This document shows, piece after piece, positions 17,513 to 26,036 of a stretch of DNA of 64,000 nt. The translations under genes and the position numbers were made by a program. The DNA is from Bacteroidales bacterium (lineage in GTDB: Bacteria; Bacteroidota; Bacteroidia; Bacteroidales; JACABE01), in contig JAHEYQ010000018.1 of assembly GCA_023251515.1 (NCBI GenBank), forward strand, positions 1 to 64,000, written 5' to 3'. The notes under the pieces are model-generated. The model was not told the DNA's origin, made no database searches, and saw only the letters and a program-made list of their open reading frames with translations. How positions within the stretch are numbered: position 1 is the stretch's first letter; every line of letters starts with the position of its first letter.

Positions 17513-18793
17513 TTATAATCTGCCATCTACAATTTCGAGTGGCAATAATGATTTGATATCATACAAAACACTGTGGTTTGATCTGAGATTAAAATCTATA
17601 TTTTCGAATTGATGATGAGCTACTGCCAAAACTATGGTATTGTAATTTGCCAGATTAAACTCTGTTATTAAAGTTTCGCCATATTCATGTTTAACCTCAG
17701 TGGCATCAGCCCAAGGATCGAAAATATCTACATGACAACCAAATTGACGCAATTCATTCACCACATCAACAACTTTGGTATTTCTAACATCTGGGCAATT
17801 TTCTTTGAAAGTAATCCCCAGAACCAGAGCTCTCGATTTATTAACCGGTATATCTTTGCGAATCATCAGTTTAATAATCTGAGCTGCAATCCAAGCACCC
17901 ATGCCATCATTCATTCGGCGACCGGCAAGTATAATTTCAGGATGATAACCAACTTCCTGAGCTTTTTGTGCAATATAGTAAGGATCAACGCCTATGCAAT
18001 GTCCGCCAACCAAGCCTGGTGAAAATTTCAGGAAATTCCATTTGGTTCCGGCAGCATCCAAAACTGAGCGGGTATCTAATCCCATGTGAGCACAAATACG
18101 TGCCAACTCGTTTACAAAGGCAATATTTATATCACGTTGCGAATTTTCGATAACCTTAGAAGTTTCAGCTACTTTTATAGAAGGAGCTTTGTGAGTTCCT
18201 GCTTTGATAACTTTTTTGTACAATTGATCCACAACCTCAGCTATTTCAGGTGTAGAACCCGATGTTACTTTATGGATGGTAGTTACGGTATGTTCTTTAT
18301 CACCGGGATTGATACGTTCGGGCGAATAACCGGCAAAAAAGTCTTTATTTAGTTTCATTCCGGAAGTTTTTTCAATCACAGGCAAACAATCATCTTCTGT
18401 ACAACCCGGATAAACGGTTGATTCATAAATAACGATATCGCCTTTGCTGATAACCTTACCTATTGTTTCACTTGCTTTTACAAGTGGATACAAATCAGGG
18501 CGGTTATTTTTATCAACCGGAGTAGGAACAGTAACTATATAAATATTACAATCTTTAATGTCTTCTAACTTACTGGTTAAGAACATTCCTGAATTTTCAG
18601 ACATATTTTTGGTAAGTACGGATTGAAGATTTTCATCATCAACTTCCAGTGTGTTATCATGTCCTTGGTACAAACCATCAATTCTTTCTTGTTTGATATC
18701 AAAACCAACAACAGGGTAATGTTTTGCAAATTCAACAGCCAAAGGCAAACCAACATAACCCAGACCAATCATACATATTTTATGTGAACTCAT
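17513..18793 (-). CDS. tviB: UDP-sugar dehydrogenase, TviB/WbpO type
   Basis: A 426-residue NAD-dependent nucleotide-sugar 6-dehydrogenase. It shows the Rossmann GLGYVGLPLA at residues 10-19, TVPTPVDKN, YESTVYPGCTEDDCLPV, the SPERINPGD segment, and the catalytic Cys in GGHCIGVDPYY, with the C-terminal GITFKENCPDVRNTKVVDV. This set is closest to the TviB/WbpO branch that oxidises UDP-N-acetylhexosamine to the uronic acid for surface polysaccharide. The exact UDP-sugar is not certain. It follows the UpxY antiterminator by 12 bp, the usual first step of a capsule/LPS cluster, yet a strong terminator follows and no other glycan gene is present. Its role here may be a common supply of a uronic-acid sugar. 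Confidence 0.88.
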   Translation of the reverse strand: MSSHKICMIGLGYVGLPLAVEFAKHYPVVGFDIKQERIDGLYQGHDNTLEVDDENLQSVLTKNMSENSGMFLTSKLEDIKDCNIYIVTVPTPVDKNNRPDLYPLVKASETIGKVISKGDIVIYESTVYPGCTEDDCLPVIEKTSGMKLNKDFFAGYSPERINPGDKEHTVTTIHKVTSGSTPEIAEVVDQLYKKVIKAGTHKAPSIKVAETSKVIENSQRDINIAFVNELARICAHMGLDTRSVLDAAGTKWNFLKFSPGLVGGHCIGVDPYYIAQKAQEVGYHPEIILAGRRMNDGMGAWIAAQIIKLMIRKDIPVNKSRALVLGITFKENCPDVRNTKVVDVVNELRQFGCHVDIFDPWADATEVKHEYGETLITEFNLANYNTIVLAVAHHQFENIDFNLRSNHSVLYDIKSLLPLEIVDGRL

Positions 18794-18805
18794 TTTTTAT
18801 TGTTT

Positions 18806-19330
18806 TTATAGTTCGTTATTACAATCTTCTTTCTTTTCTATAACTTCTACATCTTCACCCGGTATATTTACCAATATGGATTGTCCAACCTGATCTAGCC
18901 TGATTATCAGATTCTTTTTCCCTCTAAAACTAACCATTTCACCTTCAATCCCTGTAAAAACGCCTGAAATAATTCTGATTTTACAACCTGGTTGCAGTTT
19001 TTCAACTGTAAGTAGTACAGGGTATTTAGATTCAACAATTTTTTTCATGACATCAATTTGCCATTCGGGAATAGGAGCAGCTTTGCCCGAAAAAGTAACA
19101 TATCTGACAATACCTTCTGTTTCCAGTACTTTATAATATTCTCTTTCGCTTACTTTTACAAAAACATAGGAAGAAATCATAGGTTCTTCTACATATTTTT
19201 TCCGATCTTTCCACTTTCGCAACTTTCTGCTCAGAGGTAAAAATACTTCAATATTGGCTTCTTCAAGTCGCTCTTTAACTCTTTTTTCTGTTCGGGAAAA
19301 AGTATATAATGCATACCAATTGTACTCCAT
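18806..19330 (-). CDS. upxY: UpxY-family transcription antiterminator (NusG-like)
   Basis: A 174-residue NusG-like protein. The N-terminal NGN domain (MEYNWYALYTFSRTEKRV, FLPLSRKLRKWKDRKKYVEEPMI, SSYVFVKVSEREYY) ends near residue 105. The C-terminal KOW domain (KLQPGCKIRIISGVFTGIEGEMV, IIRLDQVGQSILVNIP) follows. UpxY proteins act at their own polysaccharide locus to prevent premature termination in the leader. Here only one glycan gene follows. Its -7 box gives a leader of only about 37 nt, short for antiterminator control. It could act at distant loci; that is inference. Confidence 0.9.
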   Translation of the reverse strand: MEYNWYALYTFSRTEKRVKERLEEANIEVFLPLSRKLRKWKDRKKYVEEPMISSYVFVKVSEREYYKVLETEGIVRYVTFSGKAAPIPEWQIDVMKKIVESKYPVLLTVEKLQPGCKIRIISGVFTGIEGEMVSFRGKKNLIIRLDQVGQSILVNIPGEDVEVIEKKEDCNNEL

Positions 19331-19373
19331 TCACTATTTGTTTTTTAGTTTAAGATATTTATTTTTAGAATTG

Positions 19374-19402
19374 CAAATATAATAAAGTCTGATAAATATC
19401 AA
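19374..19402 (-). promoter_or_regulatory. Promoter for upxY
   Basis: On the minus strand, TTG (19400-19402) and TATATTTG (19374-19381) are 18 bp apart, close to the Bacteroidota -33/-7 spacing. The start at 19330 is 43 bp further on. Confidence 0.5.
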
Positions 19403-19424
19403 GAATAATTTGGTTGATATTTTT

Positions 19425-20045
19425 TTATTTCCGACCAAAATCAGCAGGAATTTCGCCCCAGATTTCGGTTTCCCATTTAAGCAAAGTATTGTGCCATGTA
19501 TTTGTATTAAGCCAATGTTCAGCTCTTTGTATCAATTCAAATAAGTCTTTATTTTCAGCATTCATTTCGAGTTTGGTTCGGGCTTTTTTAGCTTTTATCC
19601 ATGCAATTGCGGTTTGAGAATCGCTGTAAATAGGTAAATTTGAATTGTGCTTTTTAAGCATCGCTAAGCCATGAACAATAGCCAGAAATTCACCAATATT
19701 ATTGGTTCCGTTTCTGTATGGGCCATTATGAAAATACTGTTTTTTCGATTCGGTATCAACGCCTCTGTACTCCATAAGTCCCGGATTTCCGGCACAGGCC
19801 GCATCAACCGAAATGCTGGGAATAATAGGTTTATGACCTTGAATTAATGAAGCAATGGTTGATTTGGGTTTGCCAATATATTGATGAGGCTTAGAAACAA
19901 ATGCCTTTTCAGCTTCTTCAAAACTTTCGAACGATTTGTAAAGAGCTCCTTCAAAAGCTTTTATCTGCAATTCACATTCGGCCCAGCTTTTATAAATTCC
20001 GGGCTTCAAACCTTTCCAAACAACGTAAAACTTTTGCTTTGCCAT
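19425..20045 (-). CDS. rnhA: Ribonuclease HI with viroplasmin-type N-terminal domain
   Basis: A 206-residue RNase H. Residues 3-55 form the small caulimovirus-viroplasmin/hybrid-binding domain (FYVVWKGLKPGIYKSWAECE, FEGALYKSFESFEEAEKAF). The catalytic RNase HI domain starts at about residue 75. Acidic active-site residues are Asp81 (SVDAACAGNPG), Glu119 (NNIGEFLAI) and Asp142 (IYSDSQTAIAWI); a late Asp near the C-terminus may complete the set. The enzyme cuts RNA in RNA-DNA hybrids in the cytosol. It begins 9 bp after meaB, so the three genes from 21618 downwards are probably one unit. Confidence 0.93.
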   Translation of the reverse strand: MAKQKFYVVWKGLKPGIYKSWAECELQIKAFEGALYKSFESFEEAEKAFVSKPHQYIGKPKSTIASLIQGHKPIIPSISVDAACAGNPGLMEYRGVDTESKKQYFHNGPYRNGTNNIGEFLAIVHGLAMLKKHNSNLPIYSDSQTAIAWIKAKKARTKLEMNAENKDLFELIQRAEHWLNTNTWHNTLLKWETEIWGEIPADFGRK

Positions 20046-20054
20046 TAATCAAAG

Positions 20055-21164
20055 TTATTCATTAAATTTATCATTAAAATACGTATCGAGCAATAATTGC
20101 GCTGCAACATAAGAGCTGATTTTATTTTCGAGTATATCCTGCTGATACTTGGTTATTTGTTTCTGGATATTTTTGTCTGAATAAAATCTATTTTTCAGAT
20201 TTTCATTTACAGTTTCCAGCATAATTTTCGTAGCCTGATGCTGGCGTTTTATATCAAAGAAATTATTGTTTTTTGTAAAATCTACAAATTTCAAAATAAT
20301 TTCCCAAACATTTTTAATACCATCACGTGTATAAGCCGAACAGGTGGAAACTTCGGGTATCCATCCCGATTCAGTTGGAGGAAATAAATGTAAAGCATTC
20401 TGATATTGAGCTTTAGCTAAAGTTGCCATTTTCAAATTATCGCCATCAGCTTTGTTAATTGCTATGGTATCAGCCATTTCCATTATGCCACGCTTTATTC
20501 CCTGTAATTCATCTCCGGCATTAGCCAGCATCAACAATAGGAAAAAATCAACCATTCCATGTACAGTAGTCTCAGATTGTCCAACACCAACAGTTTCAAC
20601 AAAAATAATATCAAAACCGGCAGCTTCACACAACACAATGGTTTCTCTTGTTTTTCGGGCAACGCCTCCCAAAGAACCCGCAGAAGGAGAAGGTCTTATG
20701 AATGCATTTGCATCAGTAGCAAGCTCTTCCATACGGGTTTTGTCTCCAAGGATACTCCCTTTTGAACGTTCGCTACTAGGATCAATAGCCAAAACAGCTA
20801 ATTTATGCCCCTTTGAAGTTAAATGTTTTCCAAGGGCTTCAATAAATGTACTTTTCCCAACACCAGGAACTCCGGTAATGCCTATCCTTATTGAATCACC
20901 GGCTTTTGGTAAGCATTTGGCAATAATTTGTTGAGCAATATGCTGATGTTCGCTTAAAGAGCTTTCAATAAGCGTAATAGCTTTGCTTAAAATGATTCTG
21001 TTTCCTTGAATAATTTCTTCAACATATTCATCTACTGATAAAACTGCTCTTTTTTTATGCAAATTTTTATCCAAATGCGGATTTACAACCGAGGGTTGTT
21101 CAATACCTGGTTGTACTTGCAATGCAGATTGAAAATCTTCTGTTATTTCGTCCATACTCAACAA
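20055..21164 (-). CDS. meaB: Methylmalonyl-CoA mutase-associated GTPase MeaB
   Basis: A 369-residue G3E GTPase. Walker A is GVPGVGKST (residues 98-106). Then come LAVLAIDPSSERSKGSILGDKTRMEELA, the switch region with FIRPSPSAGSLGGVA, VETVGVGQSE, and NKADGDN, all diagnostic of MeaB/ArgK. It protects and reloads B12-dependent methylmalonyl-CoA mutase, the step between propionyl-CoA and succinyl-CoA. The mutase subunits are not in the window. Length is normal. An N-terminal extension of about 40 residues is lineage-variable. Link to the B12-import operon 10 kb away is functional, not physical. Confidence 0.95.
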   Translation of the reverse strand: MLSMDEITEDFQSALQVQPGIEQPSVVNPHLDKNLHKKRAVLSVDEYVEEIIQGNRIILSKAITLIESSLSEHQHIAQQIIAKCLPKAGDSIRIGITGVPGVGKSTFIEALGKHLTSKGHKLAVLAIDPSSERSKGSILGDKTRMEELATDANAFIRPSPSAGSLGGVARKTRETIVLCEAAGFDIIFVETVGVGQSETTVHGMVDFFLLLMLANAGDELQGIKRGIMEMADTIAINKADGDNLKMATLAKAQYQNALHLFPPTESGWIPEVSTCSAYTRDGIKNVWEIILKFVDFTKNNNFFDIKRQHQATKIMLETVNENLKNRFYSDKNIQKQITKYQQDILENKISSYVAAQLLLDTYFNDKFNE

Positions 21165-21180
21165 ATTATCAGTACAAATT

Positions 21181-21618
21181 TTATTTGTTTTTTAAATTAA
21201 CAGCCTGTAATTGTAATTGTTTATCAATTTCGGTAGTAGCAGTCATTTCCAAACCATGTGGTATCGGCTTGGTATCTTCATCTACATGTACAAAGGTAAT
21301 AAATCCTTCTACCAGATTTTTATCACAATTTATTGTGCAAACAGATACATGAGCGATGATACTTGTTTTACCACAATATACAATTTTGCTTGTAAAAAAG
21401 ATGGTGTCTCCAAGTTTTACACTTTTCGAAAAGTGCATTCCATGTATTTTGAGGCAAATTATATTTTTAGGACTTATGATTGAAGAAGCTGCAACAAATC
21501 CTGATTCTACAAACCATTCTGCAGTTCTACCTGCAAATAGAGTTCCATGATGATTTAAGTCTTCGCTTTTTACCAATCGGTAAGTTGTAAATGATTGAAT
21601 TTCTTTCTTCTGTAACAT
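21181..21618 (-). CDS. Acyl-CoA thioesterase, hotdog fold (YciA/BFIT type)
   Basis: A 145-residue hotdog protein from the ATG at 21618; a longer version using an upstream start would add a poor-fitting N-terminus. The DLNHHGTLFAGRTAEWFVESGFVAAS segment contains the catalytic-type Asn/Gly/Glu arrangement of the acyl-CoA thioesterase family. LKIHGMHFSKSVKLGDTI and CTIN...FVHVDEDTKP are family strands. It hydrolyses acyl-CoA to the free acid and CoA in the cytosol; the preferred chain is not predictable. Gene order thioesterase-meaB, with a 16-bp gap, suggests a role in short-chain CoA metabolism. Confidence 0.83.
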   Translation of the reverse strand: MLQKKEIQSFTTYRLVKSEDLNHHGTLFAGRTAEWFVESGFVAASSIISPKNIICLKIHGMHFSKSVKLGDTIFFTSKIVYCGKTSIIAHVSVCTINCDKNLVEGFITFVHVDEDTKPIPHGLEMTATTEIDKQLQLQAVNLKNK

Positions 21619-21731
21619 TTTCGGTTTTTTATGCAAATTTAAGCTTATTTGCCAAAACAATAAAAATGTTTTTCAAAAAGAAATAAACAACAATTGATAA
21701 ACATTAAATCGCTGCTTATAAATATTAAATT

Positions 21732-22772
21732 TTAAACAACCTCTAAAAGCGGAATTGCTACAGCATAATATTCTGTGTTTACAATAACTTCTGTTTTTTT
21801 ATCACTTAAAAAAGTATAGCGGTTACGTATATTTTGTAAACCTAAACCAGAAGATGGCTCATTATCAGTTCGTTTTTGAAGGTTGTTTTTAACCAGCAGA
21901 TAATTGTTATCAGTTACAGATATTTCTATATTTAAAGGCTTCTCAGTAGAAATAATATTATGTTTGATGGCATTTTCAACCAGCATTTGCAATGTAAGTG
22001 GTGCCACACCCATTTCAAGCACTTGCTGAGGTATTTTAATATTCATTATCAGATTGTTTCCATAACGCTTTTGCTGAATAAAAATATAGGTTTTTATCAG
22101 TTCCAATTCTTCTGAAACTGTAATAATACTTTTGTCGCGAAGCTGAAGTATGATTCGGAAGAAATCGGATAGTTTCTGAACATAATCTGAAGCAGCATTC
22201 TTATCTTCTTCAATAAGTGATATTAAAGTATTAAAACTATTAAATAAAAAATGTGGATTTATCTGGTTTTTAAGGGTTTCGTATTGCGATAACAAGCCTT
22301 CTCTTTCAAGTTGTTCGGCACGTTTGATGGTCTTTATCCACAGCATATAAAAGAAAACAGCTTCGTGAATAAATGAAATAATTATAGATATTATTAAAGA
22401 ACTAATATATACACTCCAGAAATTATATTCTTTGCCGATTTCTTCCGACAAAAACAAAGAAGCTACAAAAAATACAAATTTTACAATCAGTAGTATATAA
22501 ATTGCTAAGATAATAATTTCATATACAAGGTGTTTTATGGGTTTTTTATCCCACGGGAAGTGCTTCCATATTTTATTAATAATAAACCTGCATCCCAGCC
22601 ACATAGCTGTTGTACTGAAAGTTGAAAAAATAATATTCAATACCACAAAATTCATTTTTATATTAAAAAACATACCGTTTAACAATGGAAAAACAACACC
22701 CATTATCAAAATGCCAATTATAATAACCCATTTGTCTTTAAAACCAACACCTTCAAATTCTGTCTTCTTCAT
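21732..22772 (-). CDS. LytS-type sensor histidine kinase without an adjacent regulator
   Basis: A 346-residue kinase. Four or more membrane segments lie in residues 15-145, then a short linker. The His_kinase domain starts about residue 165 with the phospho-acceptor His174 in NPHFLFNSFN. The ATPase part carries the N box (LVENAIKHNI) and GLGLQNIRNRY near the end. No periplasmic sensor domain is evident, so sensing is probably via the membrane bundle. No LytTR regulator is adjacent. It starts 19 bp after the TonB-receptor gene, so the two share a transcript; the partner regulator must be elsewhere. Confidence 0.9.
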   Translation of the reverse strand: MKKTEFEGVGFKDKWVIIIGILIMGVVFPLLNGMFFNIKMNFVVLNIIFSTFSTTAMWLGCRFIINKIWKHFPWDKKPIKHLVYEIIILAIYILLIVKFVFFVASLFLSEEIGKEYNFWSVYISSLIISIIISFIHEAVFFYMLWIKTIKRAEQLEREGLLSQYETLKNQINPHFLFNSFNTLISLIEEDKNAASDYVQKLSDFFRIILQLRDKSIITVSEELELIKTYIFIQQKRYGNNLIMNIKIPQQVLEMGVAPLTLQMLVENAIKHNIISTEKPLNIEISVTDNNYLLVKNNLQKRTDNEPSSGLGLQNIRNRYTFLSDKKTEVIVNTEYYAVAIPLLEVV

Positions 22773-22791
22773 AGCTTCTTTTTTTGATTAA

Positions 22792-25200
22792 TTAAAAAAT
22801 AATTCTGTATTGTGGTATCACCATGATTCCCATCTGATTACTAAATGATTTTACGCCTGTTTTCTGATTGAATTTTTCAGCATACACATTTTCCTGATTA
22901 AACAAATTCTGAATATCAATGGCAAATTCCTGAGTTATTCTCTTTCCGTTTCTGCGATAAGTAAGCTTAAAATCAGTACGCGAATAATCTTTGTATTGTA
23001 ACGAATATGCCTTGCTTTCATCAAAATTCTGAACATATCTTCCTGATATTCCATCATAAGACACACTACTTGGTGTATATCTTTGTCCTCCTGCAAAAGT
23101 AGTTTTTATATCAAAACCAATGGAAGTTTTTGCTTTTGCATTTTCATTTTTTCTACCTAAAACAAATTCTTTCCCAATTAATGCATTAACCACATAATTG
23201 CCATTAAAAGCAGTATTACGTTCCACATTATCGCTTCCCTTGTATTTAGATTCAAATAATGAGGCTGTTACCAGATAATATAATCCTTTATTCAGAAAAT
23301 GTTCCAGTGTAAGTTCTACTCCGTAATTATGTCCTGTTCCGCTAACTTTCAAGGTGTCAGGTGTTGAATATCCAAAATTAGCACCCTGATTCAGAATAGA
23401 ATAATAATCAGATGCGTTTCCGTTAACTGCTGCATTATTAAGATATTGATAATATATTTCCGACTTAATGCGTACAAATTCAGTTAAATTTCTGTCGTAA
23501 CCCAATACAATATGCTGACTTTTCAACATATCCAGATCTTCATTCAATCTTTTGAAACTTCCATCGGGCATTCTGGTTTGACGGAAATAAATACTTATAG
23601 AATTCAACTGACTATGCATACCATAACCCAAACTTAATGATTGATTTCCGGCAAAACTCCATTTTAACCCAGCTCTTGGCTCAATGCTATAATCCTGATT
23701 TAAACCAAAATATACAGCATGCAAACCCGTATTCAGTATTAAGTCATCTGTAAATTTATATTGATATTGAACATAAGGTTGTATCATCCAGGTATTTCCC
23801 TTAAAATCGGTAACTGTGCGCAATCCATTATCGGCTTTAAAATAAATTCTTTCATTCAGATTAAACCCCAAGCCTTTAATAAATAACCCTGTTTTTAAAT
23901 AACTCCTGCTGCTTATTTTATGATTTAAAAGAAAAGAAGCTGTCAGATAATCTTCCGTAAAATCGTTGCGATAATTTGCAATTTTAGCTTGATTTCCAGG
24001 TGTTAATGAATCAACTATAGTTTTAAAGCCATGACGTGCAGCCGATAAAGTTAACTTGGTATAAGTATTACTTCCCCAGAAATAAGTATTTGTAATTCCG
24101 CCAACTATCATATTGGCACTGTTGGTAAGGTCGAAACCCTCACCACCATAAAAATCAACTTTTTCTGCAGAAGTATCTTTTCGGGAATCCCAAATTTCGA
24201 TATCGCTGTTACCACCCAAAGCAAAAACAGAAAAGCTTCCCAATTTGGTTTTCGGAAAATTCAGTTTCATGGCAAAATCCTTATATTTAGGAATTCCCGT
24301 TCCTGTTCCAAAATCGGCACCCATTTTTTCCATAACTTCCATAGTTGAATATCTGCCATTTATAAGATAAGAAGAACCATCTTTTTTACTTATCGGACCT
24401 TCCGCACCAATCTCAAACCCATTGAATCCGACTTGTCCTAGAAATTCGTGCTTTTCGTTATTTCCATTACGCATTTTTAAGTCAAAAACACCTGAAACTG
24501 CATTTCCATATTCAGAAGGAAAAGCTCCCGTAAAAAAATCTGAATTGGATAACAGATTATTATTCAGCATACAAACTGGGCCTCCGGTTGCAGTTGAAGC
24601 TCCCCAATGGTTTGGATTAGGAATATCAATTCCTTCTAATCGCCAAAGTAAGCCTGATGGCGAATTTCCTCTGATAATGATGTCGTTACGAGCATCGTTA
24701 CTCCCTACTATACCGGCATAATTGGAAGCCATACGTGCTACATCATTTCGCGAGCCAGCATAGCGACCGGTTTCTTCAACCGTAAAACTACGGGCACTTA
24801 CTGAAGCCATTTTATTTAATGCATTGGATTTGTCAATACTTGCTTTAATTTCTACAGTTTTTTGAGTCAAAACATTTTCGTCCATTTCAATTTCGAGCAA
24901 CAGTTCTTTTCCGGTATTTAAGGTTAAGTTGTTTAATATTACATCTTTATAGCCCATAAAGGTAATTTTCAGACTAACTCTGCCAACGGCAACATTTTCA
25001 AACCTGAATTTGCCTTCAGCATTACAAGACGTTCCTGTTACAGGTGAACTATTTAATAAAACTACATTTGCACCTGGCAAGGTGTTCTTTGTAATACGGT
25101 CAATTACAGTACCGCGAATAGTTCCTTTTGGAGCTGATGAAGCACTCACAAAAAAAAATTGAGTGAATAATAATATTAGAATTGCTATAAATTTTTTCAT
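22792..25200 (-). CDS. TonB-dependent receptor with carboxypeptidase-like N-terminal domain
   Basis: An 802-residue outer-membrane receptor. The signal peptide ends near SASSA (residue 22). A CarboxypepD-regulatory-like (CNA-B-type) domain covers residues 25-110 (GTIRGTVIDRITKNTLPGANVVL, FRFENVAVGRVSLKITFMGYKD). The plug is residues about 130-250 (DIIIRGNSPSGLLWRLEGIDIPNPNHWG, FPSEYGNAVSGVFDLKMR) and the rest is the barrel. No SusD partner is adjacent, so this is not a typical Sus pair; ligand unknown. It precedes a LytS-type kinase by 19 bp, an arrangement that may link nutrient uptake to signalling. Confidence 0.9.
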   Translation of the reverse strand: MKKFIAILILLFTQFFFVSASSAPKGTIRGTVIDRITKNTLPGANVVLLNSSPVTGTSCNAEGKFRFENVAVGRVSLKITFMGYKDVILNNLTLNTGKELLLEIEMDENVLTQKTVEIKASIDKSNALNKMASVSARSFTVEETGRYAGSRNDVARMASNYAGIVGSNDARNDIIIRGNSPSGLLWRLEGIDIPNPNHWGASTATGGPVCMLNNNLLSNSDFFTGAFPSEYGNAVSGVFDLKMRNGNNEKHEFLGQVGFNGFEIGAEGPISKKDGSSYLINGRYSTMEVMEKMGADFGTGTGIPKYKDFAMKLNFPKTKLGSFSVFALGGNSDIEIWDSRKDTSAEKVDFYGGEGFDLTNSANMIVGGITNTYFWGSNTYTKLTLSAARHGFKTIVDSLTPGNQAKIANYRNDFTEDYLTASFLLNHKISSRSYLKTGLFIKGLGFNLNERIYFKADNGLRTVTDFKGNTWMIQPYVQYQYKFTDDLILNTGLHAVYFGLNQDYSIEPRAGLKWSFAGNQSLSLGYGMHSQLNSISIYFRQTRMPDGSFKRLNEDLDMLKSQHIVLGYDRNLTEFVRIKSEIYYQYLNNAAVNGNASDYYSILNQGANFGYSTPDTLKVSGTGHNYGVELTLEHFLNKGLYYLVTASLFESKYKGSDNVERNTAFNGNYVVNALIGKEFVLGRKNENAKAKTSIGFDIKTTFAGGQRYTPSSVSYDGISGRYVQNFDESKAYSLQYKDYSRTDFKLTYRRNGKRITQEFAIDIQNLFNQENVYAEKFNQKTGVKSFSNQMGIMVIPQYRIIF

Positions 25201-25355
25201 TTTTTCATTTTTAAAATATTCTGCAAAGTAAAATTGCTTTAGTATAAATAAAAATAAAAAACTGACGAATCGGGAAAAATAAAGGTTAAAAGTTAAATTT
25301 TATCAAACGAAAATACATTTCTTCAATTTGGATAATTTATAAAAGAAAAAATATG

Positions 25356-25363
25356 TAATTTTG
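25356..25363 (+). promoter_or_regulatory. Promoter -7 box TAATTTTG
   Basis: TAATTTTG matches TAnnTTTG about 74 bp before the first codon of the T9SS protein at 25437. A TTTG at 25327 is too far for a standard -33. This is the only recognisable element in the 236-bp divergent gap. Confidence 0.4.
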
Positions 25364-25436
25364 TGGCAATTAACAAATTGTTGAAACAATTGTTTATTTG
25401 CTATCGTATAAATAAATTTTAAATAACTTATATAAA

Positions 25437-25952
25437 TTGAACAATTACAAATTATTACATAAATTTTATTCAAAAAAGATAAATATTCTGGTTTTACTTA
25501 TTATTGGTTTATCTTTATTAACTGAGGCTCAATCTACGATAGCAAGTGGTGGTGGAAATGCTTCTTCAGGAGGTATATCAGTAAGTTATACAATCGGACA
25601 AATCTTTTATTCGTCTATTGATAGTGCAACATTTAAAGTTACTGAAGGCGTTCAGCAAACTTATGAAATTCTGACAGCTACAGAAATTAAAGAAGCAGAA
25701 AATATTAAATTGATAATGAATGTTTTCCCAAATCCAACCAAAAATGATTTAACATTAATTATTGAAAACTACTCTATTTATAATCTGACATGCTCATTTA
25801 TAGACATTTCAGGGAAGCAACTATTTACTGAACAAATAAAAAACAAATTAACTCAAATAAAAATTTCAAATTATCCGGTATCAACTTACTTTTTAAAAGT
25901 ATTTGATAAGAATAAAGAGATTAAAACCTTTAAAATCATTAAAATCAATTAA
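25437..25952 (+). CDS. Small T9SS-sorted secreted protein
   Basis: A 171-residue protein; the only plausible start is a TTG codon, since no ATG or GTG lies in frame before the signal peptide (upstream stop at 25413). The signal region ends near LTEAQ. Residues 33-80 form the Ser/Gly-rich leader unit (IASGGGNASSGGISVSYTIG, VTEGVQQTYEI). The C-terminal 75 residues are a T9SS type A sorting domain (MNVFPNPTKND, TYFLKVFDKNKEI). Such small proteins are commonly placed before large surface proteins, as here (26037 on the same strand). Function unknown. Confidence 0.75.
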   Translation: MNNYKLLHKFYSKKINILVLLIIGLSLLTEAQSTIASGGGNASSGGISVSYTIGQIFYSSIDSATFKVTEGVQQTYEILTATEIKEAENIKLIMNVFPNPTKNDLTLIIENYSIYNLTCSFIDISGKQLFTEQIKNKLTQIKISNYPVSTYFLKVFDKNKEIKTFKIIKIN

Positions 25953-26036
25953 CAAAATATCTATAAACTCATTTTTAAAAGATGGATTAATTACCCTAGT
26001 ACAGGGTATAGTAAAAACAATTAAAATCTACTACTT

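Noticed and set aside
20452..20934. 160-aa plus-strand open frame over meaB
   Set aside because: Antisense to meaB with Ser/Pro/Ala-rich sequence and no signal or domain; the minus-strand gene has unmistakable GTPase motifs.
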